From positions 63,153,826 through 63,217,825 of the forward strand of contig OW388302.1 in NCBI GenBank assembly GCA_936450465.1: a DNA stretch of 64,000 nt. Reading direction: 5' to 3'. Shown here piece by piece: positions 12,401 through 20,990 of this stretch. A program made the translations under genes and the position numbers. The DNA is from Gibbula magus (lineage: Eukaryota; Mollusca; Gastropoda; Trochida; Trochidae). The notes under the pieces are model-generated. The model saw nothing but the letters and a program-made list of their open reading frames with translations, had not been told where the DNA came from and made no database searches. Numbering within the stretch: the first letter of the stretch is position 1; each line of letters begins with the position of its first letter.

Positions 12401-14200
12401 ACACACATGGATTCATAAACTGACGGTTGGCTTGACAGTTTTGTGAAAATTTAACAAAATATTCAAAATTTTAACAGTGACAAAATACTATGATACATTA
12501 TTGATAATAATCAAGTGTGCCATAAGGGCATGTAAGTAAAAAATTACCCGTGCCATTACGATTTTAACTGTGCCCTCGGCACGATGGCACTAATAATTTC
12601 GAACCCTGGAATGGCAAACTCGTGAATGGCATCGGCATTTAACTCACTTTCGCTCGTTAAAATACCAAACCATCCACTCGTTTATTAACATGTTATCAAA
12701 CGGGACATCGTTTAGTATTCTATATTTCTCACATTTCGGTTCTTCTTGCCAGGTGGTGCAGGTGTATATATCCTGGCAGGACCGGTTCCTGAAGGTCCCT
12801 CAGATCAAGATGGTGGCCTTCGACAGAATCTACGAGATACAACATCACTCAAGTATCACGTGGTCCTTCGTGGTGGAAGCTAGAGATATGGCAGTGTATG
12901 AAGCAAGTTCTGGGTGGAGAATAGCACCAGGTTAGTCAGTTCAAGAACGGTATTCTAACATACAAAGTTGTTATTCAAAATTACATTACAATGAATATAT
13001 ATTCATTGTGTATATATTCTCATTCTTCTGTTGATTCAGTGGTGTTATTAATTCTTCACTAAGCTTAACCTTTAAGGGTTATTTTCTTACAGAATCGTTC
13101 CAGTATTATTAAAAATGGTAGTTCGGCTTCTTGTGTAAATTCAATTGGATCACCATTTCTGCCTTTATCCATATTGAAATGTTGGATTTAGCAGTCTACA
13201 AATATAGTAATAGGGACACATTGCAAGTTGTTGTCGTAATATATACACTTTGAAATTAATTAAGCAACACCCACTCTTTTTAACACAAAAATCGTTCCGA
13301 TTTGAAATAAGGCATTATGTCAGGAAAATGTTTTGTGGTTTTAGGTAGAACAATTATTTAGCAGTGTTGAAACGAAAGGTCGCTCAAATAACGGTTCACT
13401 GTCTTTTGGATAACGGCTTTTACAATAAATTGGTATTTTGGTGTCAAAATCCAAGTTCCATTATGAAGTGTAATGAAAGTCAATATTTGTTGCTGTAATG
13501 TGATTCGTGTCAATTTTAATGAACTTGTCTTAATGAACAAATACGGTATACGTATTTGCCTATCTAAAGCGAGTTTAATAACCAAATTTAACTCAAATAA
13601 TCACAAATGTATTCACAGAACAATGGTTGTGGGCATTTTCTCAATTATCATAAAAAAGGACTGGAAGTTTAATGTCAGTTTTTTCATGCATGGTATATAA
13701 CGATTTTGGTGTGTCAACTTGGTATAAAAAATGTTGTATAATTAATGGCATTAATAATAATGAGAAGGCTTTAAATTTGTGTAACGCCTTATATCAAACA
13801 ATCGATTCTCATTTGGGCATTAATTGCCCTCGATCAATTAGGTAAAGCAACTCCTAGCACTGTCACTTGGCACAAGGAGCCCCCCAACCTTAGCTTGCTT
13901 GAGGCGGACACACAATCACAGTAGTTTGTTCAGACATGTATACCGTAATTAGTTGTTTTCAGATGTCCATGAGACCTCCACCTCACTGACTGATTCGAGA
14001 GTCATGCAGGTGAGTTCTGAACTGTAGTGAACACTAGAGTTTGTGACAGCACATTGTGTTTACTACTTTGATTTCCTTCTGCAGGTAAGATGGACATCTA
14101 CGTGGGAGGTCAGCAGCCCAACCAGAAGAAAAGTGTCGGCTCTAACGTGGAGCACGGGACCTTCACCATACAGGGATCTAAGAACCTTGGCAAATACTGA
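384..14200 (+). CDS. Secreted GH3 beta-xylosidase-like gene, copy A (exons 2-13, 5' partial)
   Basis: Twelve exons join in phase with GT-AG introns: 384-474, 964-1126, 2536-2697, 3279-3370, 4892-5115, 6016-6269, 6868-7090, 8504-8593, 9967-10181, 11144-11344, 12753-12930 and 14085-14200 (TGA). With a 202-base first exon like copy B's, the protein would be about 736 aa, close to the usual 750-770 aa of GH3 xylosidases. Family blocks appear in order: YSWWSNC, ATSFPQAIGLGASF, SPNVDAFRDPRWGRG, SEDPY, CKHFAVSGGPE, INGVPACANKELLTD, GYVLADAGE (nucleophile Asp), GEHESHDR (region of the proposed acid/base), VLLLVHGGPVDI, TFPFGYGLSYTTFSY, then a fibronectin-III-like tail. Known family role: release of xylose or arabinose from the non-reducing ends of xylo-oligosaccharides. 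I see no stop or frameshift, so this copy may be functional. Exact substrate is inferred. Exon 1 with the signal peptide must lie upstream of base 1. Confidence 0.9.
964..1126 (+). CDS. GH3 copy A exon 3
   Basis: A 163-bp exon from TTTCAG to GTGAGA. It encodes KKLVYAVAEVTSTEVRAMF and SPNVDAFRDPRWGRG, a hallmark of plant/fungal-type beta-xylosidases, and ends in phase 0. Confidence 0.92.
2536..2697 (+). CDS. GH3 copy A exon 4
   Basis: A 162-bp exon from AACAG to GTAGAC. It encodes ETFSEDPYMAGEMGYMLVKG and CKHFAVSGGPE. The Lys-His pair is the conserved substrate-binding KH of GH3. Confidence 0.92.
3279..3370 (+). CDS. GH3 copy A exon 5
   Basis: A 92-bp exon from TTCAG to GTGAGA. It encodes VSEYDFRTYFLPSFKRC and YSLICSYN, leading in phase 2 into the INGVPACAN block of exon 6. 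Confidence 0.9.
3536..3933. mobile_element. Tc1/mariner-type MITE with internal 77-bp repeats
   Basis: The termini are inverted 14-mers, CAGTAGAACACGAA at the left and its complement at the right, flanked by TA on both sides. The interior is a tandem array of a unit starting TTCGCTATATCCGATG, at 3580, 3657, 3734, 3811 and 3894 (period 77, then 83). There is no coding capacity. It lies in intron 5 of copy A. Superfamily is inferred from the TA duplication and CAGT ends. Confidence 0.75.
4321..4630 (-). mobile_element. tRNA-derived SINE, full length, with target duplication
   Basis: Read on the minus strand it starts GGGGGCGGGATAGCGCAG, has box A (TAGCGCAGTGGTTAGCGCG) and box B (GGTTCGAGTCC), a unique body, and ends GGCGTTAAAC plus ACTCAC repeats. 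A perfect 14-bp duplication TATTTTACGATTAA flanks it at 4307-4320 and 4631-4644. It lies in intron 5 of copy A. Confidence 0.88.
4892..5115 (+). CDS. GH3 copy A exon 6 (catalytic nucleophile)
   Basis: A 224-bp exon from ATTCCAG to GTGAGT. It encodes INGVPACANKELLTDILRHE and GYVLADAGE; the Asp of LAD aligns with the GH3 catalytic nucleophile. VDAAAGCLSAGCNVEVEG follows. The same residue is kept in copy B (Asp267). Confidence 0.93.
6016..6269 (+). CDS. GH3 copy A exon 7
   Basis: A 254-bp exon from TTTCAG to GTAAGT. It encodes TAIHEGKLTETFVRDQIRPL, RLRLGEFDPPGMNPYNKL and LAAQRSFVLLKNQNNYLPI, joining the barrel to the GH3 C-terminal sandwich domain. Confidence 0.93.
6868..7090 (+). CDS. GH3 copy A exon 8
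   Basis: A 223-bp exon from CTGTAG to GTATGG. It begins VLGPLSNNASELMGDYTA and ends AIFVVLGTG, the start of the GH3 C-terminal domain. Confidence 0.92.
7121..7223. repeat. Long palindrome in intron 8 of copy A
   Basis: The arms at 7121-7150 and 7195-7223 are near-perfect reverse complements (GGATATGGTAAGGTTGTGGA against its complement). A second inner palindrome (AAAAACCGAGGATGC / GCATCCGATGGTTTTT) continues the stem. It could fold as a hairpin of about 100 nt; probably a small foldback element. Confidence 0.75.
7378..7450 (+). repeat. tRNA-like sequence, probably a SINE head or tRNA relic
   Basis: It has GCCCCGTTGGCGCAGTAGG resembling a 5' acceptor plus box A, and GGGTTCGAGAC resembling box B, with near-tRNA spacing. 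The stems do not pair well enough to call a working tRNA gene. Confidence 0.35.
7888..8487 (-). pseudogene. 5'-truncated LINE fragment (reverse transcriptase C-terminus)
   Basis: A 153-codon open frame (8026-8487, minus) ends a non-LTR-type polypeptide. It has a zinc-knuckle-like C-x2-C...H-x4-H...C pattern (ECTLCNKHCFDHDSHIVLHC) followed by an acidic tail. Downstream on the same strand are an AATAAAG signal and an (ATTC)n tail (7890-7914), the usual 3' end of a target-primed insertion. Its 5' limit lies within about 20 bases of the exon 9 acceptor of copy A. Confidence 0.65.
8504..8593 (+). CDS. GH3 copy A exon 9
   Basis: A 90-bp exon from CAACAG to GTGAGA. It encodes TSGEHESHDRVNIQIPGQQM. 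The E-H-E-x-H-D-R block is where the GH3 xylosidase acid/base is usually placed. Confidence 0.9.
9967..10181 (+). CDS. GH3 copy A exon 10
   Basis: A 215-bp exon from CACCAG to GTATAC. It encodes AGVPVVLLLVHGGPVDINWA, GVTAILDLFLPAQ and GRLPYTWLADENQ. The frame is open throughout, unlike copy B, which has one extra base near its end. Confidence 0.9.
10278..10555. repeat. Dispersed repeat with (GTCCGTCT)n core
   Basis: The left end CCCCCGCCACAACGAAGTTG and the right end GGCGGAGGATATAG resemble each other loosely. Near the left end is GTCCGTCTGTCCGTCTGTCC. It looks like the other GACG-microsatellite repeats of the window but has its own termini. Intron 10 of copy A. Confidence 0.45.
11144..11344 (+). 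CDS. GH3 copy A exon 11
   Basis: A 201-bp exon from TCCCAG to GTGAGT. It encodes RTYWYFNGEPTFPFGYGLSY and the start of the fibronectin-III-like domain (LSGSVVVHNTGQYDADE). Confidence 0.93.
12273..12303. repeat. (TCTG)n microsatellite
   Basis: About eight TCTG units in intron 11 of copy A. Confidence 0.9.
12753..12930 (+). CDS. GH3 copy A exon 12
   Basis: A 178-bp exon from GCCAG to GTTAGT. It encodes VVQVYISWQDRFLKVPQIKM and VVEARDMAVYEASSGWRIAP of the fibronectin-III-like domain. Confidence 0.92.
14085..14200 (+). CDS. GH3 copy A exon 13 (terminal)
   Basis: A 116-bp terminal exon after CTGCAG. It encodes KMDIYVGGQQPNQKKSVGSN, then a C-terminus ending GSKNLGKY and TGA. Almost identical to copy B exon 13. 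Confidence 0.93.
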
Positions 14201-14209
14201 ATAACATCC

Positions 14210-14215
14210 AATAAA
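14210..14215 (+). terminator. Candidate polyadenylation signal of GH3 copy A
   Basis: AATAAA ten bases after the stop codon. Close, but the only canonical hexamer immediately downstream; cleavage would fall about 15-25 bases further on. Confidence 0.5.
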
Positions 14216-14294
14216 AGCTTTTAAACCTGCGTTCTACGAGTTGAATAAGGCAATAAAGACAAGAAGGCGAAGTACAGCAAGAGTAGAATAAAAT

Positions 14295-14530
14295 AAGGCG
14301 GCGGCGCGTTTTGTTTTGGTTGTGGCTTGTGAAACCAAGGGGGTTTATGTCGTGGCGCAGCCCGTCTGTCTGTCCTTCTGTCCGTCCCGAAAATGGTACT
14401 TGGTGTTCTGAAATCAACTCCTCTCACAGTTTTTCATCAATCTTCCTGAAACTTTACACATGATTTGGATATACATCAAATTGTACGTGGATATTTTTCT
14501 CTCAAAAAGTAGTGTGAAAGGGGGGCTGTA
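14295..14530. repeat. Dispersed repeat with GTCTGTCTGTCC core
   Basis: A GC-rich start (AAGGCGGCGGCGCG) followed by CCCGTCTGTCTGTCC. It resembles the group of molluscan dispersed repeats that carry GACG-type microsatellites near one end. No coding sequence. Confidence 0.4.
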
Positions 14531-14821
14531 TTTATTATATGCAGTTTAACATGTACACCCAACTACAAAAATCTTATTTAATAAGCCACATTTGGCTACG
14601 AAGTGTAAAATATATTAGGATGTAATAGTGTCAAAGAGCTATACACACTTTCTTTTTTCAAAAACACTGAAGACGAATAATATTTTGATTACGAAATAAT
14701 GATATCATTAATGGTGAGGTCGAACAACCTTTTACCTATCAAGTAGTGAAACCACCATTTCACCTGACATGCTTCACAAAATTAATTTGATAAAAACATT
14801 TATTCTCAACTATTCTCTGAT

Positions 14822-15035
14822 ATATAACATGTTTATATTTGGGATAAAACTACCTGCAAGAGTACAAATTCTTGTACTTTTTCGGGCCGAGTCCCATGCG
14901 GGATTCGAACCCACGCCCTCAGAGTAAGGCATTGACTGTACCAACAGCTTACCACACGACCATTTTGCCTCGACAAGAAGTACAAGAATTTGTACTATTG
15001 AAGGTAGTGTTATCCCAAATATAACCATGTTATAT
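14822..15035. mobile_element. Foldback element with tRNA-like core
   Basis: Arms of about 58 bp (14822-14879 and 14978-15035) are near-perfect inverted repeats; the inner ends are GTACAAATTCTTGTACTT and its complement. The 98-bp core read on the minus strand contains GGTCGTGTGGTAAGCTGTTGG (box A-like) and GGGTTCGAATCCC with a good T-stem. The anticodon arm does not form a standard 7-nt loop, so I call it tRNA-like only. Confidence 0.65.
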
Positions 15036-15559
15036 TTCTTCACTATCTAAATGGCAAATATTTCTAATATTCTCTGACAGTTGTTTGTAATTTTTTTTAG
15101 TTTGAATGAATTTAATGACATTTTTGGCCCATCAGCTCCATCAGGTCGTAATCTACGTCTGATTTTAAAACTTTTCAACCATTTCTAATTAAAAGTTTCC
15201 CATTTGAAATGTTTTCACTCAAAAATAATTGTTTGAAGTGATCACACGAATGCTTTATTTAAAAAACGTGCTTCAAAGGCTTTGAATTGAGAGGTTTAAT
15301 ATAACCCTTTCCAGAAAGTTTTCGAATCATTATATTAAAGGATTTTTAAAAATTATGTTTTGTTTATTTCTGTAATGATAGTTACGTTTTCGTTTTGCAA
15401 ACGAAGTGATATTCGTCGTATTATCGTCATCTAAAGAGTTTGAACTTCACCTTTTCTAAATTTGTTCAGCTCTCTACAACATTTAACATTCAATTGTTTG
15501 CATTCTATATAAAACATATCATTAGGTGTGTTCAGGGTGTCATTAGTTTTTAATTGATA

Positions 15560-15760
15560 TCAGATGCAGTTAAACAAGGTGGCTCTATAATATAATCAAT
15601 GCTTCTACCATTTGGGCTGGCCATTGTTTTATCTAAGAGTTCTTGAACATCTGTTGATAACAGATTTGGTAAAATTGTTCAAATTTATCCTTATCTGTTT
15701 CGTTCAAAGATGTTAAATACATCATATGCTAATCATAAATATAACCATTTTGTGATTAGA
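15560..15760 (-). pseudogene. Degraded minus-strand coding trace
   Basis: The minus strand gives two protein-like segments in different frames, YLTSLNETDKDKFEQF and LDKTMASPNGRSIDYIIEPP. The second copy of the duplication (about 19145-19320) has equivalent remains with more damage. I do not recognise the protein; it may belong to an older mobile element. Confidence 0.3.
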
Positions 15761-16165
15761 AACAGTGCGAATTTTCTGTCCTTAACATTATCACATTTTG
15801 AAGAATAAAAATAAGTCGGTTATCTTGGCTTAGAGTGTTGACATTTTATCCTGAGTTCTGATTTGTTCAATTTAAGTCATATGCAGACCTTGAAGAATTT
15901 TGCGAAAGCTGTTCTATGTTACGTCTCAATTTGATCAAACAAATGCGAGTGCATATTTTTTGCAGATCTATAATTTAAGCCGTTGGCCTTCATATCAATT
16001 CAACGTTATCTTAACTTATAATGAAATCTCACCGGAAACAATATCATATTTTCTTGTTATTTCGGATTATTATGTAAGTTCTGATTTTGTAAATTGCAGG
16101 TACAAATGCTCTCCCAGATATATTCTGTTATTAAATGACTCAGCACGAGTTGTTCATATTTACTT

Positions 16166-16372
16166 TTATCAGCGGTGCGGTGTGAGGTGTCGTAGATTCG
16201 AATCCCGCCAGGGGCACGGCAACTTTGTCTGCAGTAGAGAACTACACGCAGTAAGGTTTGGGTGCAATGCTACACTGAATTTCAGCGTAGTACCACCCAT
16301 GGTTCGCTAGTTCCAGCCGATACTCGCAGGTTTCATCACAATGCATAGCCACATGGCATTGGGGCCATAATA
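16166..16372 (+). mobile_element. SINE fragment (duplicated unit 1)
   Basis: It contains ATTCGAATCCCGCCAGGGGC (box B and downstream) and the SINE body through CATAGCCACATGGC, then is cut off just before the hairpin at 16381. Most of the tRNA head and the whole 3' tail are missing. Confidence 0.75.
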
Positions 16373-16380
16373 GCGGAGTA

Positions 16381-16536
16381 GTATATAATAGGGGTCCTGG
16401 CTCAACGGATAATTTCTGTCTAATTAGTATTGTAATTAAACGTAAAAAAATTCCGCTTACGCTCCAAATTGTTTACGTTTAATTACAACTAATTAGACAG
16501 TAATTATCCGTTGATCCAGGACTCCCTATTATATAC
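16381..16536. repeat. Hairpin terminus of the Polinton-like element, unit 1
   Basis: A palindrome of about 156 bp. The outer arm starts GTATATAATAGGGGTCCTGG and the inner arm ends with the near-complement CCAGGACTCCCTATTATATAC; the loop is around TTCCGCTTACGCTCC. It matches 19966-20122 in the same orientation and 25415-25570 in reverse orientation. Confidence 0.85.
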
Positions 16537-16608
16537 TTCTAAGGAAAAACAACTAAAAATTCATTTTGATTATTAATTAATAATCAAATATATATAACAT
16601 ATTTGTAT

Positions 16609-17013
16609 CTAATACAAAATAGAAACATATCTTCCATTATCTAGATTCAACTGGGCATCCATGATAATGTATAGGTACATGTGTAATAGTCCAGCTCTTT
16701 CCGCTTTTTTGGTGATTGTGATTGTCATTCCCTCACTACCATTTTCAATTCGCCTACCAGAACCGTGTAATTCATCATCATCAGTGGTTCTAAAATCCAG
16801 CCATAGAGCATACTTGTTGGTTAAGTATTTCTCAATATTCATATCAGTAAGACATAAATCTTTTATCACCATATTAGTTAATGGATGGCGTTTTATGCTG
16901 GGAAGCTTTTTAATTTCATCCCATAAATTAATTTTATGCATATCTTTACCGTACAACTGATTCGGCACTCCTTCAATTCTCATTTCTACACTTTTAGGAT
17001 TGAATGATTCCAT
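16609..17013 (-). CDS. Conserved small ORF of the Polinton-like element, unit 1 copy
   Basis: 134 codons, identical to the ORF at 20195-20599 except for one residue (Thr/Ala in the acidic FRT(T/A)DDDELHG segment). Described under that entry. Confidence 0.5.
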   Translation of the reverse strand: MESFNPKSVEMRIEGVPNQLYGKDMHKINLWDEIKKLPSIKRHPLTNMVIKDLCLTDMNIEKYLTNKYALWLDFRTTDDDELHGSGRRIENGSEGMTITITKKAERAGLLHMYLYIIMDAQLNLDNGRYVSILY

Positions 17014-17404
17014 TAGGACATATGTTTGGGCCTTGCTCGGTGCTCAAGCACAAACTAGGACTAATATCAAAGCTATTGGAACCTCATTCGATACTGAGAA
17101 ACAATTCCTTGCTAATGTAGAAGATGCTATTTCTAGACCGGTAGATATTCCCGCTTCTATAAACAAGAGTCATCAGAAGATGACATATCCCACCGGTTCC
17201 ACAAAATTTGTAAAACACATCTTTGACAGATACTTGTGTATCTACTACCGTACTTCAGTTAGTGGGTATTACAGAGTTTCAGGAATGTTAAGGGTTTTAG
17301 ACTTCTGCTCCTGAAGCAGTCAAAATCAACAACAACCAACATCCCTCTCATGTTTCTATGGAAACAGAAAACAATTAATTTTTCAGAACACATCTGATAA
17401 TATC

Positions 17405-18480
17405 AAAAGGCACCACTTCAGTCAATGGGTAATACACATGCAAAGTTTCAGGAAGATATGATGAACGGTTTTGAAGCTGTGCTCCGGAAACGAACCTGTC
17501 TCTGAACAAAGTCCAACTTCAACATGTTTCTATGGAAACGAAAAAACTGAAAATATCAAAAGGCACCACTTCAGTTAGTGGGTAATACACATGCAAAGTT
17601 TCAGGAAGATATGATGAACGGTTTTGGAGCTGTGCTCCGGAAACGAACCTGTCTCTGAACAAAGTCCAACTTCAACATGTTTCTATGGAAACGAAAAAAC
17701 TGAAAATATCAAAAGGCACCACTTCAGTTAGTGGGTAATACACATGCAAAGTTTCAGGAAGATATGATGAACGGTTTTGGAGCTGTGCTCCGGAAACGAA
17801 CCTGTCTCTGAACAAAGTCCAACTTCAACATGTTTCTATGGAAACGAAAAAAATAAAATTTTCAGAAATCTGAAAATATCAAAAGGCACCACTTCAGTTG
17901 GTGGGTAATACACATGCAAGGTTTCAGGAAGATATGATGAACGGTTTTGGAGCTGTGCTCCGGAAACGAACCTGTCTCTGAACAAAGTCCAACTTCAATA
18001 TGTTTCTATGGAAACGAAAAAAATAAAATTTTCAGAAATCTGAAAATATCAAAAGGCACCACTTCAGTTGGTGGGTAATACACATGCAAAGTTTCAGGAA
18101 GATATGATTAACGGTTTTGGAGCTGTGCTCCGGAAACGAACCTGTCTCTGAACAAAGTCCAACTTCAACATGTTTCTATGGAAACGAAAAAAATAAAATT
18201 TTCAGAAATCTGAAAATATCAAAAGGCACCACTTCAGTTAGTGGGTAATACACATGCAAAGTTTCAGGAAGATATGATGAACGAACGGTTTTGGAGCTGT
18301 GCTCCGGAAACGAACCTGTCTCTGAACAAAGTCAAAATTCAACATGTTTCTATGGAAACGAAAAAAATAAAATTTTCAGAAATCTGAAAATATCAAAAGG
18401 CACCACTTCAGTTGGTGGGTAATACACATGCAAAGTTTCAGAAAGATATCATGAATGGTTTTCGAGTTCTGCTCCGGAAA
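17405..18480. repeat. About 170-bp tandem array, seven units (unit 1)
   Basis: Units begin AAAAGGCACCACTTCAGT at 17405, 17558, 17711, 17881, 18051, 18221 and 18395. Spacing is 153, 153, 170, 170, 170 and 174: the first two lack a 17-bp segment, the last adds GAAC. Each unit holds GGAGCTGTGCTCCGGAAACG and TTTCTATGGAAACG. The array ends in GACGGACGGACAGACGGCCG and CATCCCACGGTATTACATAC. Confidence 0.9.
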
Positions 18481-18599
18481 CGAAATGATTACTGACGGAC
18501 GGACAGACGGCCGGGGTGATGACTACATCCCACGGTATTACATACCGGTGGGATAAAAAGATGTCAAGATGTAGCGGTTAGGTGTGATGGAAAAACGAT

Positions 18600-19035
18600 G
18601 GAACCTGTCATCTATAGGGGCCAAATGCAGCTGAGATGTTTTTACTATGCCTTCAAGAATATGAAGACACCATTAGGAAAGAATTAAGACATATAGAACC
18701 TATGATACCTATGACTGTGGAAGAATGTTTGCTATATAACTCATGCGGTACATGCTGGATTTGCGGTGGATGGTTTAATAATAATGATAATAATTTATTG
18801 TTGAGAAAGGGAGTATATCCATACTCGTATATGGATGATTGGGATAGGTTTGAAGAAACTGATTTACCACCTATTGAATATTTTTATAATGATTTATCCG
18901 AAAGTGATGATGATTATAAACATGCTAAAAATGTGTGGAATTCATTCAACTGTAAAACTTTAGGTGATTATCACGATCTGTATCTAAAAACCGATATATT
19001 AGTGCTAGCCGACGTGTTCCAAACTTTCCGAAAGA
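18600..19035 (+). pseudogene. Truncated Polinton-type DNA polymerase B fragment (unit 1)
   Basis: The frame 18636-19055 starts inside the polymerase N-terminal region (MFLLCLQEYEDTIRKELRHI). It jumps after GGWFNNND by an internal deletion of about 360 bp to RKGVYPYSYMDDW, and continues to GDYHDLYLKTDILVLADVF before breaking at the duplication junction. All polymerase active-site motifs are absent. Confidence 0.85.
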
Positions 19036-19965
19036 CAATGTTTGTAACTTTTTAATTTGAATGAATTTAATGACATTATTTGCCTTTTTTTAACATACAA
19101 ATCAAACTGTTTGCTTCATATAATCCATAAATTGGATTGATATCAGATGCAGTTAAACAAAGTGGCTCTATAATATAACCAATGCTTCTACCATTGCATG
19201 CATTTGGGCTGGCCATTGTTTTATCTAAGAGTTAACATCTATTGATAACAGATTTGGTAAAACTGTTCAAATTTATCCTTATCTGTTTCGTTCAAAGATG
19301 TTAAATACATCATATGCTAATCATAAATATAACAATTTGTGATTAGAAACAGTGCGACTTTTCTGTCCTTAACATTATCACATTTTAAAGCATAAAAATA
19401 AGTCGGTTATCTTGGCTTAAAGTGTTGACATTTTACCCTGAGTTCTGATTTGTTCAATTTAAGTTATATGCAGACCTTGAAGAATTTTGCGAAAGCTATT
19501 CTAGGTTACGTCTCAATTTGATCAAACAAATGCGAGTTCATATTTTTTGCAGATCTATAATTAAAGCCGCTGGCCTTCATATCAATGCAACGTTATCTTA
19601 ACTTATAATGAAATCTCACCGGAAACAATATCATATTTTCTTGTTATTTCGGATTATTATGTAAGTTCTGATTTTGTAAATTGCAGGTACAAAGGCTCTC
19701 CCAGATATATTCTGTTATTAAATGACTCAGCACAGGTTTCATATTTACTTTTATCAGCGGTGCGGTGTGAGGTGTCGTAGATTCGAATCCCGCCAGGGGC
19801 ACGGCAACTTTGTCTGCAGTAGAGAACTACACGCAGTAAGGTTTGGGTGCAATGCTACACTGAATTTCAGCGTAGTACCACCCATGGTTCGCTAGTTCCA
19901 GCCGATACTCGCAGGTTTCACCGCAATGCATAGCCACATGGCATTGGGGCCATAATAGTGGAGTA
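19036..19965. repeat. Tandem duplication, unit 2 flank
   Basis: Second copy of the 15077-16380 flank, shorter by a deletion of about 380 bp. It includes a second copy of the SINE fragment (about 19756-19958). No intact gene is seen. Confidence 0.85.
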
Positions 19966-20122
19966 GTATATAATAGGGGTCCTGGCTCAACGGATAATTT
20001 CTGTCTAATTAGTATGTAATCAAACGTAAAAAAATTCCGCTTATGCTCCAAATTGTTTACGTTTAATTACAATACTAATTAGACAGTAATTATCCGTTGA
20101 TCCAGGACTCCCTATCATATAC
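19966..20122. repeat. Left hairpin terminus of the Polinton-like element
   Basis: A 157-bp palindrome starting GTATATAATAGGGGTCCTGG with loop TTCCGCTTATGCTCC. The loop orientation is opposite to that of the right terminus, which shows that the two ends are true inverted repeats. Confidence 0.85.
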
Positions 20123-20194
20123 TTCTAAGGAAAAACAACTAAAAATTAATTTTGATTATTAATTAATAATCAAATATATATAACATATTTGTAT

Positions 20195-20599
20195 CTAATA
20201 CAAAATAGAAACATATCTTCCATTATCTAGATTCAACTGGGCATCCATGATAATGTATAGGTACATGTGTAATAGTCCAGCTCTTTCCGCTTTTTTGGTG
20301 ATTGTGATTGTCATTCCCTCACTACCATTCTCAATTCGCCTACCAGAACCGTGTAATTCATCATCATCTGCGGTTCTAAAATCCAGCCATAGAGCATACT
20401 TGTTGGTTAAGTATTTCTCAATATTCATATCAGTAAGACATAAATCTTTTATCACCATATTAGTTAATGGATGGCGTTTTATGCTGGGAAGCTTTTTAAT
20501 TTCATCCCATAAATTAATTTTATGCATATCTTTACCGTACAACTGATTCGGCACTCCTTCAATTCTCATTTCTACACTTTTAGGATTGAATGATTCCAT
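20195..20599 (-). CDS. Conserved small ORF of the Polinton-like element
   Basis: 134 codons, minus strand, ending just inside the left terminus. It starts MESFNPKSVEMRIEGVPNQL and includes YALWLDFRT, DDELHGSGRRIENGSEG and LLHMYLYIIMDAQLNLDNGR. No signal peptide or membrane segment. It resembles, from memory, the C-terminal part of an uncharacterised protein that travels with PolB/integrase elements in invertebrates; a structural role is possible but unproven. A stop codon precedes the first Met by about a dozen codons, so the N-terminal part of a longer ancestor may be lost. The near-identical duplicate at 16609-17013 shows one amino-acid change. Confidence 0.55.
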   Translation of the reverse strand: MESFNPKSVEMRIEGVPNQLYGKDMHKINLWDEIKKLPSIKRHPLTNMVIKDLCLTDMNIEKYLTNKYALWLDFRTADDDELHGSGRRIENGSEGMTITITKKAERAGLLHMYLYIIMDAQLNLDNGRYVSILY

Positions 20600-20990
20600 T
20601 AGGACATATGTTTGGGCCTTGCTCGGTGCTCAAGCACAAACTAGGACTAATATCAAAGCTATTGGAACCTCATTCGATACTGAGAAACAATTCCTTGCTA
20701 ATGTAGAAGATGCTATTTCTAGACCGGTAGATATTCCCGCTTCTATAAACAAGAGTCATCAGAAGATGACATATCCCACCGGTTCCACAAAATTTGTAAA
20801 ACACATCTTTGACAGATACTTGTGTATCTACTACCGTACTTCAGTTAGTGGGTATTACAGAGTTTCAGGAATGTTAAGGGTTTTAGACTTCTGCTCCAGA
20901 AGCAGTCAAAATCAACAACAACCAACATCCCTCTCATGTTTCTATGGAAACAGAAAACAAATAATTTTTCAGAACAAATCTGATAATATC

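Larger units (their letters stand above)
15077..19035. repeat. Tandem duplication, unit 1 (flank plus truncated Polinton-like copy)
   Basis: From the GTTTG(T)AA...TTTGAATGAATTTAATGACA stretch onward, the sequence is repeated from 19036. It runs through non-element flank (15077-16380), a left hairpin terminus, the minus-strand ORF, the 170-bp array and a polymerase fragment. It stops at codon block FQTFRKT, where the second flank copy begins. Unit 1 keeps about 380 bp of flank that unit 2 has lost, and has lost about 360 bp of polymerase coding that unit 2 keeps. Confidence 0.85.

Noticed and set aside
16661..16960. Plus-strand 99-codon ORF, duplicated at 20247-20546
   Set aside because: It is the antisense shadow of the better supported minus-strand ORF. 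Its hydrophobic, Ser-rich translation is what the complement of that frame would give.
17000..17314. Plus-strand ORF and its longer duplicate at 20586-21047
   Set aside because: Its second half runs into the 170-bp repeat array and the rest has no recognisable domain. It is open in both units only because they are recent duplicates.
17405..18480. CRISPR-like array
   Set aside because: Head-to-tail repeats of about 170 bp without unique spacers, in a eukaryotic transposon.
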